From Spirochaeta cellobiosiphila DSM 17781 (GTDB taxonomy: Bacteria > Spirochaetota > Spirochaetia > DSM-17781): a stretch of 64,000 bases of DNA. The position numbers and the translations under genes are program-made. The notes under the pieces were generated by a model. The model made no database searches and was not told the DNA's origin. It saw only the letters and a program-made list of their open reading frames with translations. The stretch's first letter is position 1; every line of letters starts with the position of its first letter. The stretch lies in assembly GCF_000426705.1 (NCBI RefSeq), contig NZ_AUFW01000012.1, positions 62,001 to 126,000 on the forward strand, read 5' to 3'. This document shows, in pieces, positions 35,849-44,880 of the stretch.

Positions 35849-36889
35849 ATGGCTAAAGTTCTGTATCTATTATTTTCTCTGGTCTTGTTGTCTTGTTCCC
35901 AGGATGACAAATCCAATTCCTCTCTTGAAGTGAAGGAGCTTCCCACTCCCAAGGTCAATGTTGTTCATCCTGTTAAAGGGAATCTTCAACAATCTTTTCG
36001 TTTGAGTGCTTCTCTCATGGGGGGCAACGAAGCCTGGATCATCAGTCAAACGGAAGGAGTGATTATCAAAGTGCTTGTTAATTTGGGGCAACATGTTGAA
36101 GCTGACCAGGTGTTGACCGGTATTACAGATACAGTAGCCAAGCTGAATTATCAACAAGCGCAAGTAAGTTTTGAAAATGCTAAGCTCGAATATAGTACGA
36201 CTCAAGATTTATATTCCCAGGGTGCTAGTTCTTCTTCCTTACTAAAGTCTGCTTTGAGCAAACTAAGCGGTGCTGAAGCTCAGTTAGTTAATGCCCGGGA
36301 AATTCTAAATAATACCCATATTAAGGCTCCTTTTACAGGAACAATCGCAGAGTGGCCTCAAGAAATATCTGTAGGTAATTACCTAAAAAGAGGGCAAAAG
36401 GTAGCTCGTATAGTTGATCTGGACCATCTCAAGGCAGAAGTTTACCTGGGAGAAGAAGCTATCAAGTCTTTATCTCTTGATAGTAAGGTGCAAGTTCGCC
36501 TACAGGGACAGAATTCCTGGACAGCTGCTGTGATCAAGGCTATTGCTGCCGGAGCTAATGGTAATACAGGAAGTTATGCGATTATTATCAATTGGGATAA
36601 TACCTGGGGGGATGTGGTACGTTCTGGTATGACTATTGATGTTGAAATATTTCCCGATGGTCAGCAGGATCTAATTGTCCCTATTTCTGCCCTATACCAG
36701 AGAGGAAGTTCTCAAGGTATCTATCTGCTAGTTGATTCTCATCCTGTATATAAAGCCATAGAGTCTCCTAGATTTTTTGGAGATAATCTGTCTGTATCAG
36801 GGATAGCCAGCTTTGAAGATCTGGTTATAGTCACTCCTGCCGATTCCCTGGAGGGAGAGGCAAGCTTCGACTACCAGTTGGTACAGTAG
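35849..36889 (+). CDS. RND efflux membrane-fusion lipoprotein
   Basis: The protein has about 346 residues. A lipobox LLSCS places Cys about 16 residues after the chosen start. It has the lipoyl/barrel-sandwich pattern of periplasmic adaptors: SLMGGNEAWIISQTEGVIIKVLVNLGQHVEADQVL, a hairpin region, then IKAPFTGTIAEWPQEISVGNYLKRG and a beta-barrel domain. The ATG at 35849 has AAGGAG upstream, and 33 residues of in-frame sequence before it are rejected because they would precede the signal. It is followed by the RND pump gene (9 bp gap). Confidence 0.92.
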   Translation: MAKVLYLLFSLVLLSCSQDDKSNSSLEVKELPTPKVNVVHPVKGNLQQSFRLSASLMGGNEAWIISQTEGVIIKVLVNLGQHVEADQVLTGITDTVAKLNYQQAQVSFENAKLEYSTTQDLYSQGASSSSLLKSALSKLSGAEAQLVNAREILNNTHIKAPFTGTIAEWPQEISVGNYLKRGQKVARIVDLDHLKAEVYLGEEAIKSLSLDSKVQVRLQGQNSWTAAVIKAIAAGANGNTGSYAIIINWDNTWGDVVRSGMTIDVEIFPDGQQDLIVPISALYQRGSSQGIYLLVDSHPVYKAIESPRFFGDNLSVSGIASFEDLVIVTPADSLEGEASFDYQLVQ

Positions 36890-36898
36890 GAGCAGGGT

Positions 36899-39800
36899 AT
36901 GAGTTTTGGTAAATTTAGTGTTAAAAATCCAGTTTTTATCAACATACTTATGGTGTGCCTGCTCATTCTAGGGGGGCTTAGTCTTGTGAATCTTCCTAGA
37001 CAACAATATGCAGATGTTCCTTTTTACTGGGTAAATATTACTGTTCCTTATCCTGGTGTGGCGGCTGAGGATGTAGAACGAAGCGTCACTATCCCCATTG
37101 AAAACGCTTTTAATAATATGAAAAAAGTGGATGAAGTTGAGTCCGCTACTTCTGAAGGCTTCAGCCTTGTGAGGGTTAAGATGGAGAATGGGATCTCCAA
37201 AGCTGAGTTTGAACGTTTATATCAAGAAGTTCAGACCAGATTTAATAAGGTTAATCTACCCTCGGGAGTTCTTGAAGGAGAGTTGAGTGACTTTTCCACA
37301 AGCGACTTCCTTCCCGTTATTGAAGTCATGATTCTAGGACAAACAGAGCTTCGGAATCTAAATGTTGCCTCAGAGGAATTAAAAGAAAAGATAGAACAAA
37401 TTCAAGGTGTCTCGGATGTAACCGCTGTTGGTCTGGGAGATAAGGAGATTCAGATTGACTTAGATTTGAATCGAATGGAAGCTTTGAAGATTCCCTTATC
37501 TTCTGTGGTAACAGGCCTGGAAGGGTATAATATGAGTATTCCTGGTGGGAGTGTTATTTCTGATAGCAGGGAGTATCTTCTTCGTACTATTGGCGAGCTT
37601 AATGAGAGAGATGACTTTGGTGATATTGTGATTCGCCGATCAGAAGTAGGTCGTCTTACCTTACGGGATATTGCCAGTATTCGGGAAGGTTACAGTCCCG
37701 ATGCTCCCCGTGTTCACTTCAATGGCATTCCGGGGATTGCCCTTAAGGTTGCTAAAAGGGAAGACGCTAATAGTATTGATTTGGTAAAGCAAATTAAGCT
37801 GGTGTCTTCACAGTATGAAAAACAGTTAGCCCCTCCTTTATCTATTACCTATATTAATGATTCGACTATTCCTATTAGGGATAGTTTGAATGTTCTCTTG
37901 TCCAATTCCCTTTTTGGTTTTATCTTGCTGATCGTCATTCTTTATATTTTCATTGGCTTTAGAAATGCCCTCATTACAGGTTTGGGTATTCCCTTGACTT
38001 TTGCTGTAACTTTTCTGGTACTGGATATGCTTGGGGAGACTCTTAATTCCAATACTTTGTTTGGTCTGGTATTAGTATTAGGTATGATAGTCGATCATGC
38101 TATTGTTATTATTGAAAACTCCTATCGTCTTAGGCAACAAGGCTTAACGTCCTCCGCTGCTGCTATTAAGGGGACTGATCAGGTTGTTATTCCGGTTATA
38201 GCCGCATCAGCAACAACGATTGCTGCGTTTCTTCCTCTTATGCTTTTACCAGGAGTCATTGGTAAGTTCTTGAGGGTCATCCCATTGGTGGTAACAATAG
38301 CTTTGATTGTGTCCACTGGGGAAGCTCTTATCTTTCTGCCCTCTCATTTTGCCGAGTGGTCAAGTAAACCCAAACCAGACGGTAAAATCTTTCAAAAGGT
38401 TCAGGAGGGACTTTCGCGATTCCTTGATTATTTATATGGCCACAAAAAGATATTCCTATCAATTATTGTAGGGATCTCCATAGCTATTTTTTCCTGTGTC
38501 CCCTTTCTTAAACAGGATTTATTTAGTGCTGAAGATTTTACATTATTCTATATTGATGTAGAAATGCCTGCGGGAACGACTATGAACGGAACTTCTGATG
38601 TTGTCAGGAAAATGGAAAAGCTTATTATTCCCCGTATTGGTAACGGGGAGGTCCTTTCTGTAACATCATTCATTGGTTATCGTTCAGGCAGTTCTGAAAA
38701 CATTAGTCAAAGCAATATTGCTCAAATCATGGTAGATCTCTCTGAGAGAAAAGAAGGACGTAAGAGATCTATTACCCAAATCATGACCGATGTTAAGAAT
38801 GATTTGTTGTCTATTCCTGGCCCTTCGCAGCTTATTGTACGCAAAGCTCAAAATGGCCCCCCTGTAGATCCACCTTTAGCCTTCCGTCTGAGAGGAAATA
38901 GTTTTGAACAGTTGCAGGAGTTGACCCAGGACATTAAATCGGTACTCTGGCAGAATGACAATTTATATAATGTTAAGGATTCTTTGAATGGAGGAACCCC
39001 TGAATTACAAATAAGACTTAAAAAGGACCAGGCTGCCTTGTATGGATTATCTCCTATCACTGTAGGGCGTTATTTGAATGGTATATATGGAGGGACAAAG
39101 GTTACAGAGTTCTTTAGGGACAATGAAGAGGTTGATGTTATCCTAAGTTATGACACTTCCTTTCGTAATAGACCAGAAGACTTGCTGACCTTAGGTATCC
39201 CCCTGGGGAATGGTTCTTCTATTCCCTTGTCTTCCATTGCTGTGATTGAGGAAGACAGAGGCATTGGCACTATAGATCGTGTTGATGGCAGCCGGGAGGT
39301 TGTTATTGATAGTCAAGCTTATGAGGAAAGTCTAGTGCCTTCGGTTAATAAAGAGATTCTGGATATGTGGGAAAGTAAATGGAAATCTGAATATCCGGAT
39401 GTAAATCTAATACAGGGAGGGGAGTTTGCTCAGTTCTCAACTTTATTATACGATATCTTGAGGATATTTCTTGTGGGAATATTCCTTATCTACCTGATAT
39501 TGGGTTCTCAGTTCAATTCTTACTTTCAACCATTTATGATTTTATTAACGATTCCCTTTGCTTTCGCTGGAGTTATTCTGTACTTGATTGTATCAGGAAC
39601 ACCCTTTAGTACTACCGTTCTGTATGCAGGAGTCGCACTGGCAGGGATAGCTGTTAATGATTCTATTGTTCTCATATCTTTTATTAATGATCTGAGGTCT
39701 CAAGGACACGCTGTGGCCTTTGCTGTGAAGGAAGCTGTATCTATCCGTTTAAGACCTATTCTCCTCACTTCTATAACCACTATAGCCGGATTACTCCCTA

Positions 39801-39958
39801 CGGCTTTAGGTTTAGGAGGTCGTTCTGTTGTCTGGAGTCCTATGGCCAGTACCATTATTTTTGGTTTAATTTTCTCAACTTTTACAGCTCTTGTAATCAT
39901 TCCTCTTAGTTATGGTTTATTTAATGAAAAGAAGTTAACCACAAAGGATATTAAATGA
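36899..39958 (+). CDS. RND-family efflux pump permease
   Basis: The 1019-residue protein has the RND layout: TM1 near 12-29, a large periplasmic loop, TM2-6 (about 335-470), a second loop, and TM8-12 (about 860-1005). Conserved features are the N-terminal INILMVCLLILGGLSLVNLPRQ, the TM4 segment LVLGMIVDHAIVIIEN, and TM10 AGVALAGIAVNDSIVLI. The two Asp of TM4 in AcrB are D399 and H400 here (one replaced by His). It exports drugs or other amphiphiles using the proton or sodium gradient. It is in an operon with the adaptor; the next gene overlaps it by 4 bp. Confidence 0.95.
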   Translation: MSFGKFSVKNPVFINILMVCLLILGGLSLVNLPRQQYADVPFYWVNITVPYPGVAAEDVERSVTIPIENAFNNMKKVDEVESATSEGFSLVRVKMENGISKAEFERLYQEVQTRFNKVNLPSGVLEGELSDFSTSDFLPVIEVMILGQTELRNLNVASEELKEKIEQIQGVSDVTAVGLGDKEIQIDLDLNRMEALKIPLSSVVTGLEGYNMSIPGGSVISDSREYLLRTIGELNERDDFGDIVIRRSEVGRLTLRDIASIREGYSPDAPRVHFNGIPGIALKVAKREDANSIDLVKQIKLVSSQYEKQLAPPLSITYINDSTIPIRDSLNVLLSNSLFGFILLIVILYIFIGFRNALITGLGIPLTFAVTFLVLDMLGETLNSNTLFGLVLVLGMIVDHAIVIIENSYRLRQQGLTSSAAAIKGTDQVVIPVIAASATTIAAFLPLMLLPGVIGKFLRVIPLVVTIALIVSTGEALIFLPSHFAEWSSKPKPDGKIFQKVQEGLSRFLDYLYGHKKIFLSIIVGISIAIFSCVPFLKQDLFSAEDFTLFYIDVEMPAGTTMNGTSDVVRKMEKLIIPRIGNGEVLSVTSFIGYRSGSSENISQSNIAQIMVDLSERKEGRKRSITQIMTDVKNDLLSIPGPSQLIVRKAQNGPPVDPPLAFRLRGNSFEQLQELTQDIKSVLWQNDNLYNVKDSLNGGTPELQIRLKKDQAALYGLSPITVGRYLNGIYGGTKVTEFFRDNEEVDVILSYDTSFRNRPEDLLTLGIPLGNGSSIPLSSIAVIEEDRGIGTIDRVDGSREVVIDSQAYEESLVPSVNKEILDMWESKWKSEYPDVNLIQGGEFAQFSTLLYDILRIFLVGIFLIYLILGSQFNSYFQPFMILLTIPFAFAGVILYLIVSGTPFSTTVLYAGVALAGIAVNDSIVLISFINDLRSQGHAVAFAVKEAVSIRLRPILLTSITTIAGLLPTALGLGGRSVVWSPMASTIIFGLIFSTFTALVIIPLSYGLFNEKKLTTKDIK

Positions 39959-40623
39959 AGCCATTTTTATTGTTTGCCATTGGACTTATTCCCCTTATGA
40001 GTTTTGCTGAACCTTTTGACTATAACTTTGAAGACCTTGTATATGATGTTGATTCGCAAGAATATAAAAAGGTATTAAATAGCTACATTGACCAGACTAG
40101 TAAGGAAGACGATAAGTACTATGCCTATTATCTTCTTGGTATGGGGGCTGTCTATCGAGGCGATGAAGACACTGGTGTTGCTTTTTATAACAAGGTCATT
40201 AACCATACGAGTCTTCAATCTAGCTATCAAGGTAGAGGATTGATTATTATGTCCCGCAGTCAGCTTTTGATATTAGGGGGCTTTAAGGCTATGTTAAGAG
40301 AAGGCCGTGATTTGGCCCAAGATATTGAAAACTATTGGAAGGAAGATCCTTCTAATCCTATGGCCACTCTTATGTTTTCTCATAGTATAATGAATATGCC
40401 CAAATTTATGGGTGGTGATCCGGATAGGGCTATTAAACTTTTGTTGGCCAATAAAGCTGCCTTTCCTCAATCTAAAGTTTGGAAGTTTGAAGTTAACTTA
40501 GCTCTGTCCAAGGGGTATGATAAAATAAAGGAAGAGGATAAATCCATGGAATATTTACAAAAGGCCAAGGCTTTATATCCTCATAATCCCAAGCTTATCA
40601 GATGGGAAAAAGATAGGAAATGA
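39955..40623 (+). CDS. exported TPR-like protein in the RND operon
   Basis: The 222-residue product has a signal peptide (about 1-18, ending SFAE) and helical repeats resembling TPR (YYAYYLLGMGAVYRGDEDTGVAFYNKVI and MSRSQLLILGGFKAM). The C-terminal pair (KGYDKIKEEDKSMEYLQKAKALYPHNPKL) is typical TPR. Its ATG overlaps the pump gene by 4 bp, so it is translationally coupled and likely periplasmic, perhaps helping the pump assembly. No outer-membrane TolC gene accompanies it. The function is unknown. Confidence 0.7.
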   Translation: MKPFLLFAIGLIPLMSFAEPFDYNFEDLVYDVDSQEYKKVLNSYIDQTSKEDDKYYAYYLLGMGAVYRGDEDTGVAFYNKVINHTSLQSSYQGRGLIIMSRSQLLILGGFKAMLREGRDLAQDIENYWKEDPSNPMATLMFSHSIMNMPKFMGGDPDRAIKLLLANKAAFPQSKVWKFEVNLALSKGYDKIKEEDKSMEYLQKAKALYPHNPKLIRWEKDRK

Positions 40624-40928
40624 CAGAGGACATTAAAGATAATATTATTACGATCATCAAGAATATACCAAAGGGCTATGTTACTAGCTATGGGAGGATT
40701 GCTTCCATGGCTGGTATTCCCCGATCAGCCCGGTATATCGTTTATATTCTGAAAACTGAGACCTCCCATCATAATTTACCTTGGCATCGGGTTGTTAATA
40801 GTAGACTTCAGATAGCCATAAAAAATCCCATTGGGCAGAATGAACAGATGCAGTTACTCAGATCAGAAGGGATTCCTGTAGATCAGGAAGGAAAAATTAC
40901 AAAAGAATATTTGTGGATGCCCTATTAA
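40620..40928 (+). CDS. alkyltransferase-like DNA-binding protein
   Basis: The 102-residue protein has the DNA-binding helices of methylguanine methyltransferases (GYVTSYGRIASMAGIPRSARYI) but the active cysteine is replaced: PWHRV rather than PCHRV. This is the signature of alkyltransferase-like (ATL) proteins, which bind O6-alkylguanine and pass it to nucleotide excision repair. It overlaps the upstream gene by 4 bp (ATGA), so it belongs to the efflux operon. A true Ogt with PCHRV is encoded at 49135. Confidence 0.92.
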   Translation: MTEDIKDNIITIIKNIPKGYVTSYGRIASMAGIPRSARYIVYILKTETSHHNLPWHRVVNSRLQIAIKNPIGQNEQMQLLRSEGIPVDQEGKITKEYLWMPY

Positions 40929-40962
40929 TGGATATAATTATCATCTAGGAGGTTTAATAACA

Positions 40963-41274
40963 ATGAGAAGAACAAGTCCTCTTGATATTAGATTAGATAC
41001 TACACTACCCCAGAATAAAATAGTTATTCATCCCAATGAAGGTTTTGATTTGGGTCTTATGAAGGATTCCTATTCTATTCATATATTTACCAATATGAAG
41101 CTTCAGGATTTTATTGATGCTGAAAAGGACTGTGCTGAGGGATCTATTGATCTTCTTAATGAGTGTCCCCATGAAACGGTTCGTGTCGGATCAAAATTGT
41201 ACAATCAGATGAATCAACCAGATAGGGCTTTACTCGTTCTACAGGATGAGAAAATTCTTATAGCTACTGTCTAA
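40963..41274 (+). CDS. small protein of unknown function
   Basis: The 103-residue acidic protein has no membrane segment. Notable motifs are IVIHPNEGFDLGLMKDSYSIHIF and NECPHETVRVGSKLYNQM. TAGGAGG lies about 9 nt before the ATG, so translation is conventional. It overlaps the 3' end of the convergent Nudix gene by 4 bp. I do not recognise the family. The gene is downstream of the efflux operon by 34 bp and could be cotranscribed with it. Confidence 0.6.
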   Translation: MRRTSPLDIRLDTTLPQNKIVIHPNEGFDLGLMKDSYSIHIFTNMKLQDFIDAEKDCAEGSIDLLNECPHETVRVGSKLYNQMNQPDRALLVLQDEKILIATV

Positions 41275-41708
41275 TTATTAGACAGTAGGGATAATGCTTC
41301 TTCTGCTATTTGTTTGATGTTGTCTACTAATGGTAAATCAGAGAGTTCTTCCCTGCTTACCCATATCCATGAGTTGGCTTCCCCTGGACCTGGATTGATA
41401 TTCCATTCTTGAGCATGAGCAAAATAACAAAGATCAATATGGTAATGTTCTTCTCCCACCTCTATTAATAAAACATGTCTAGGTTTTGGCAAGACAATGG
41501 CATCAGAACAGTTTAGGCTGTCCTCTTCATAGAGCGTGACCTCTAGGCCTGTTTCTTCTTTTACCTCACGAAGGGCTCCTTCATGGGGAAGTTCGTTATC
41601 TTCCAGATGCCCACCTGGAGGGAGTAATTTCCCTGTCTTTATGTGCCTATGAAGGAGGGTTTTGTTCTGGTTCACTATAAATGTGGTAACTGTAAAATGC
41701 TTTTTCAT
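41271..41708 (-). CDS. Nudix hydrolase
   Basis: The 145-residue protein carries the Nudix box in GHLEDNELPHEGALREVKEE followed by TGLEV, matching G-x5-E-x7-RE-x2-EE-xG. The family hydrolyses nucleoside diphosphate derivatives with Mg2+, often in damage clearing. I start it at ATG 41708, which overlaps the stop of the upstream permease gene (TAATG), rather than at an in-frame ATG at 41738 that adds a 10-residue tail. The gene is coupled to the permease gene. The substrate cannot be read. Confidence 0.9.
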   Translation of the reverse strand: MKKHFTVTTFIVNQNKTLLHRHIKTGKLLPPGGHLEDNELPHEGALREVKEETGLEVTLYEEDSLNCSDAIVLPKPRHVLLIEVGEEHYHIDLCYFAHAQEWNINPGPGEANSWIWVSREELSDLPLVDNIKQIAEEALSLLSNN

Positions 41709-42574
41709 TACTTCTTCTTCTGTACAATAAAAATCCATAGGGCTGCAAAGACTATAATAATACCTCCTATGATGGAATAAGTATCAGGTACTTCCTGCCA
41801 AAGAATAAAGCCAAAAAGCGCTGAGAATACAATATTTGAATAGGAATAAATGGATACTTTAGATGCTTCAGCAAATTTATAGGATATGGTTAGGAAGTAC
41901 TGTCCTCCAGCAGCAAATACTCCTATGAGCAAAAGGGATATAAGTTCTGAACTATCAGGAACTCTAAATCCTTTGATCATCATTAGGCCTGATAGTAATA
42001 AGGATACTAAGGAGAAATAGAACAAAATAACTGTTGAACGTTCGTTTCTGTTATGAAGACCTCTGATTATGGTATAGGCCACACCCGCCAGAAGTCCTGA
42101 AGTAAAACCTGATAAAGCCGGGAGCATGGAATAATTCCAAGTAGGTTTAATAATGAAGAGGGCTCCTGTAAAGGCTAAAACCAAGGCCACGACTTCTTTC
42201 TTTGTGATTTTTTCTTTAAGAAACAATCCTGCGAAGAAGGTGACAAAGAAGGGGCTGAGTTTGTTGAGTACTGAAGAATCAGCCAAGTTCATTTGACTGA
42301 TAGCATAGAAATATCCTAAGACACCTAAAAAACCAAAGAGGGATCTGAGTAATAATAATCCGCGGTTTCCTTTTCGCCCCCATAAACTATAATTGGGTTT
42401 ACTGATCCATGAGGCAAGGGGAATGATGAGAACCACCAGGTTGCGGAAAAAGACCCTTTCCATTAAGGGGAGAGAATTGGATCCTTTGACAAAGAGAGCC
42501 ATAAGCGCAAAGGCTAAACCTGATAATATCATAAAGATGACGGCCAAAGGATATTGATTGTTTTGTGATTTCAT
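41708..42574 (-). CDS. DMT-superfamily membrane transporter (EamA type)
   Basis: The 288-residue protein has about ten membrane helices in two similar halves, with EamA hallmarks such as PLMERVFFRNL, NKLSPFFVTFFAGLFLKEKITKKE and VALVLAFTGALFI in the first half and FSALFGFILWQEVPDTYSIIGGIIIV in the second. Family members export metabolites or amino acids; the substrate is unknown. The promoter (42581-42609) has leaderless geometry, and no Shine-Dalgarno is seen. It is followed by the Nudix gene in an operon. Confidence 0.9.
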   Translation of the reverse strand: MKSQNNQYPLAVIFMILSGLAFALMALFVKGSNSLPLMERVFFRNLVVLIIPLASWISKPNYSLWGRKGNRGLLLLRSLFGFLGVLGYFYAISQMNLADSSVLNKLSPFFVTFFAGLFLKEKITKKEVVALVLAFTGALFIIKPTWNYSMLPALSGFTSGLLAGVAYTIIRGLHNRNERSTVILFYFSLVSLLLSGLMMIKGFRVPDSSELISLLLIGVFAAGGQYFLTISYKFAEASKVSIYSYSNIVFSALFGFILWQEVPDTYSIIGGIIIVFAALWIFIVQKKK

Positions 42575-42580
42575 TTTGTT

Positions 42581-42609
42581 ATCATATCGGTAAACTCCTT
42601 GCTAGTCGA
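42581..42609 (-). promoter_or_regulatory. promoter of the DMT transporter gene, leaderless geometry
   Basis: On the minus strand TCGACT (42604-42609), 17 bp and TATGAT (42581-42586) end 6 nt before the ATG. No Shine-Dalgarno is present. Confidence 0.55.
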
Positions 42610-42635
42610 TTCCCTCCCGGTTTATTATGGCTTTT

Positions 42636-43442
42636 GTGAATAAAGTACCTACTCCTTTAAAATTGACAGCTATTGATTTAGAAAATACTGGCCTCAACCC
42701 TTTTGCTGATCGTATTGTAGAGATTGGCTTGGTTCATTTTGACTTGTCTGGCGAGCAGTCTCGATGGAATGTCCTTATTAATCCTGAGCGAGATATTCCT
42801 CCCAATGTACAAGATATCCATGGTATATCTGAAGATGATGTAAAAGATTGTCCTCCTATTGAGAACGTCTTTTCTCCCTTTCTGGATCAAGTCAGAGGAC
42901 GAGTATTAGTTGTTCATAATGTTTTAGCTGATTTGCCTTTTCTTGAAATGGAATCTTACCGATTAGGCACTAAGCTAGACAGCTTTTGGACTATTGATAC
43001 ATTAAAGTTAAGCCGTAAAGTATATCCGGAAGCTCCGAATCATCAGTTAAGCAGTTTGTGTCAATTTTTAAACCTGGAAATATCACCACACAGAGCTTTG
43101 GAAGATGCTTGGGGGGCTATGCAGATATTCCTTCATGCTATTAGGGATATGAAACTATCTCCTGACGAAATTGTTCCCGAATTAAAGCGTAATAAAATTC
43201 TGACAAAGAGTGGGTATATCACGAAGGTTCAGGGGCGAACGATTCATGACCTATGGATAAAACAGGGGGCCCGCTACCATTTGCTTTATTCTAACAGTAA
43301 AGGGGAAGATACAGACCGTTGGATTAGGGTTATTCAAATATACCTTAAAGGACGCCAAGTGTGTATTGAAGCCTTTTGTGAAACGAAGCAGGAGATTAGA
43401 ATGTTTTTTGTTAAAAACATCAAAGAGATCACTAGTGAATAA
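42636..43442 (+). CDS. DEDDh 3'-5' exonuclease domain protein
   Basis: The protein (about 268 residues) has the four acidic positions and His of DnaQ-type exonucleases: AIDLENTGLNP (Asp, Glu), the second Asp in VVHNVLADLPFLEME, and HRALEDAWGAMQIF. The N-terminal 170 residues are the nuclease; the rest may bind DNA. I place the start at GTG 42636. TTGCTA (42599-42604) and TATTAT (42623-42628) end 7 nt before it, and an ATG at 42627 lies inside that -10. It overlaps the MarR gene by 8 bp. Confidence 0.85.
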   Translation: MNKVPTPLKLTAIDLENTGLNPFADRIVEIGLVHFDLSGEQSRWNVLINPERDIPPNVQDIHGISEDDVKDCPPIENVFSPFLDQVRGRVLVVHNVLADLPFLEMESYRLGTKLDSFWTIDTLKLSRKVYPEAPNHQLSSLCQFLNLEISPHRALEDAWGAMQIFLHAIRDMKLSPDEIVPELKRNKILTKSGYITKVQGRTIHDLWIKQGARYHLLYSNSKGEDTDRWIRVIQIYLKGRQVCIEAFCETKQEIRMFFVKNIKEITSE

Positions 43443-43884
43443 TTCTCCAGATCATAATATTAGTGTTTTGTACCGTTATAGGCATATTTTTCTTAAGCAT
43501 AAGTTAGAAGAAGATGGCTTGGGTCCAGGACAGGTAATCATCCTGCTCGCTGTTTTTGATAATCAGGGAGCTACCCAAGATGATTTGGTTCATTATCTTA
43601 AGATGGATAAGGGGGCAATCTCTACGGGAATAAAAAAACTAATTTCCCAGGGATGGCTCTATAAAAAGGATGATCTTCATGACAAGAGGTCTCACCTCCT
43701 TTATTTAACCAATAAATCAGAGACACGTATTGCCTACTGGGAGGAGTGTCTTCAAGAATGGAGTGATATCTTAATGTCTGGTATTGAAGATCAGAATAAG
43801 GATGTTCTTCTAGAAGGTCTGGATAAGATGTCACGTAATGCCCACACTTATTTATTAAAGGAGAGAGCTCGTAATGGCAGATAG
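43435..43884 (+). CDS. MarR-family transcriptional regulator
   Basis: The 149-residue protein starts at GTG 43435, whose frame overlaps the stop of the exonuclease gene (GTGAATAA). It has a winged helix-turn-helix: LGPGQVIILLAVFDNQGATQDDLVHYLKMDKGAISTGIKKLISQGWLYKKDD, with the recognition wing DLHDKRSHLLYLT. An upstream in-frame ATG at 43366 lies inside the exonuclease gene and is rejected. MarR proteins respond to small aromatic ligands or oxidants. The short-chain dehydrogenase gene overlaps its 3' end and may be its operon partner. Confidence 0.88.
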   Translation: MNNSPDHNISVLYRYRHIFLKHKLEEDGLGPGQVIILLAVFDNQGATQDDLVHYLKMDKGAISTGIKKLISQGWLYKKDDLHDKRSHLLYLTNKSETRIAYWEECLQEWSDILMSGIEDQNKDVLLEGLDKMSRNAHTYLLKERARNGR

Positions 43885-44656
43885 TAGACCCATCGCTATT
43901 ATTACAGGTGCCACTAGTGGAATTGGTGCTGCCTATGGGGATAAGTTGGCTAGTCAAGGTTATGACCTGGTTCTGACAGGAAGAAGGATGGATGTTTTAT
44001 CCCAGAGAGCTCATGACCTGGAACTGAAGCATCATGTCAATATCTATACTGAGTATCTTGAACTGGGAGATGAAGCCTCCTTAGATGATTTTATTAATAA
44101 GTATAAGGATAATCCCAGGATAAGTTTTCTTGTTAATAATGCTGGTTATGGTAATCGAAAAAGATTTCTTGATGATAATATTGATAGACAATTAGAGATG
44201 GTTGATGTCCATAACAAATCTGTTGCAAAAATTGTTCATGCTTTTTATCCAACTCTTAACAAGCAGGAATCAGCTTCCCTGGTTAATGTTAGTTCCATGA
44301 TGGGGTTCTATGCCTTACCAGGAACTTCTATGTATTCGGCAACGAAGGCTTTTCTTATTCTGTTTACCAAAGCTGTAGCATTAGAAAACACCAATCCTCA
44401 TTTGAGAATTCAAGTATTATGTCCCGGTTTGACCAGGACGGATTTTCATATTAATGCTCCTTTGGCTGATAAAAATATGAAGAATAGATTCATCGTAAGA
44501 TGGATGAAACCCGACCAAGTTGTCAAAATATCCTGGAAAGCTTTAAGACGGGGACAAATTCAATGTATACCCGGTTTTTTTAATAAATTAACCGTTCTTC
44601 TCCTTAAACTTGTACCAGATGGGCTATTTAACTGGATAGCGAAAAAAATTGTCTAA
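43874..44656 (+). CDS. short-chain dehydrogenase/reductase
   Basis: The 260-residue enzyme has the classical SDR features: TGATSGIGAAYGDKL for NAD(P) binding, NNAGYG, Ser in VNVSSMMGFYALPGTSMYSATKAF, with the Tyr-x3-Lys pair. The Arg-Arg at GRRMD suggests NADP preference. The substrate is unknown. Overlap with the MarR gene (11 bp) shows they are coupled, so the regulator may sense the substrate. Confidence 0.9.
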   Translation: MADSRPIAIITGATSGIGAAYGDKLASQGYDLVLTGRRMDVLSQRAHDLELKHHVNIYTEYLELGDEASLDDFINKYKDNPRISFLVNNAGYGNRKRFLDDNIDRQLEMVDVHNKSVAKIVHAFYPTLNKQESASLVNVSSMMGFYALPGTSMYSATKAFLILFTKAVALENTNPHLRIQVLCPGLTRTDFHINAPLADKNMKNRFIVRWMKPDQVVKISWKALRRGQIQCIPGFFNKLTVLLLKLVPDGLFNWIAKKIV

Positions 44657-44721
44657 GTAATTATGGAATAAAAGTTTATTTAATTTGATTTTCTTCTTTT
44701 GGTTAAGTAATCTTATAACGA

Positions 44722-44880
44722 GGTTGACCCTCTAAAAAGAGGGAAAACCACATTAACATAGGGGAACAAGGAGTTTGAAGCTTAGATCAGTAAGCAAAGC
44801 TTTAAGCCTGAGGGTTTTCTCCGTCCCTTAACGCTTTCTGATTGTCTTGTCTTGTTCCCCCCTATACTATCATGGTTTGT
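44722..44880 (+). ncRNA. candidate structured RNA, rod-shaped and 6S-like in outline
   Basis: A hairpin CCCTCT/AGAGGG (44728-44743) extended by GGTT/AACC comes first. A rod then pairs AAACCA (44745-44750) with TGGTTT (44873-44878), then ATAGGGGAACAAG (44758-44770) with CTTGTTCCCCCCTAT (44851-44865), ATCAG with CTGAT, and an inner stem near AAAGC. Internal loops interrupt the rod. The outline resembles 6S RNA, but no conserved 6S sequence was recognised and no T-run follows. It is not simply the leader of the next gene, which has its own promoter at 44963. Confidence 0.35.

Noticed and set aside
44722-44880. Signal recognition particle RNA or tmRNA
   Set aside because: The SRP apical motif (GGAAGCAGCC-like) and the tmRNA ends and tag frame are absent.
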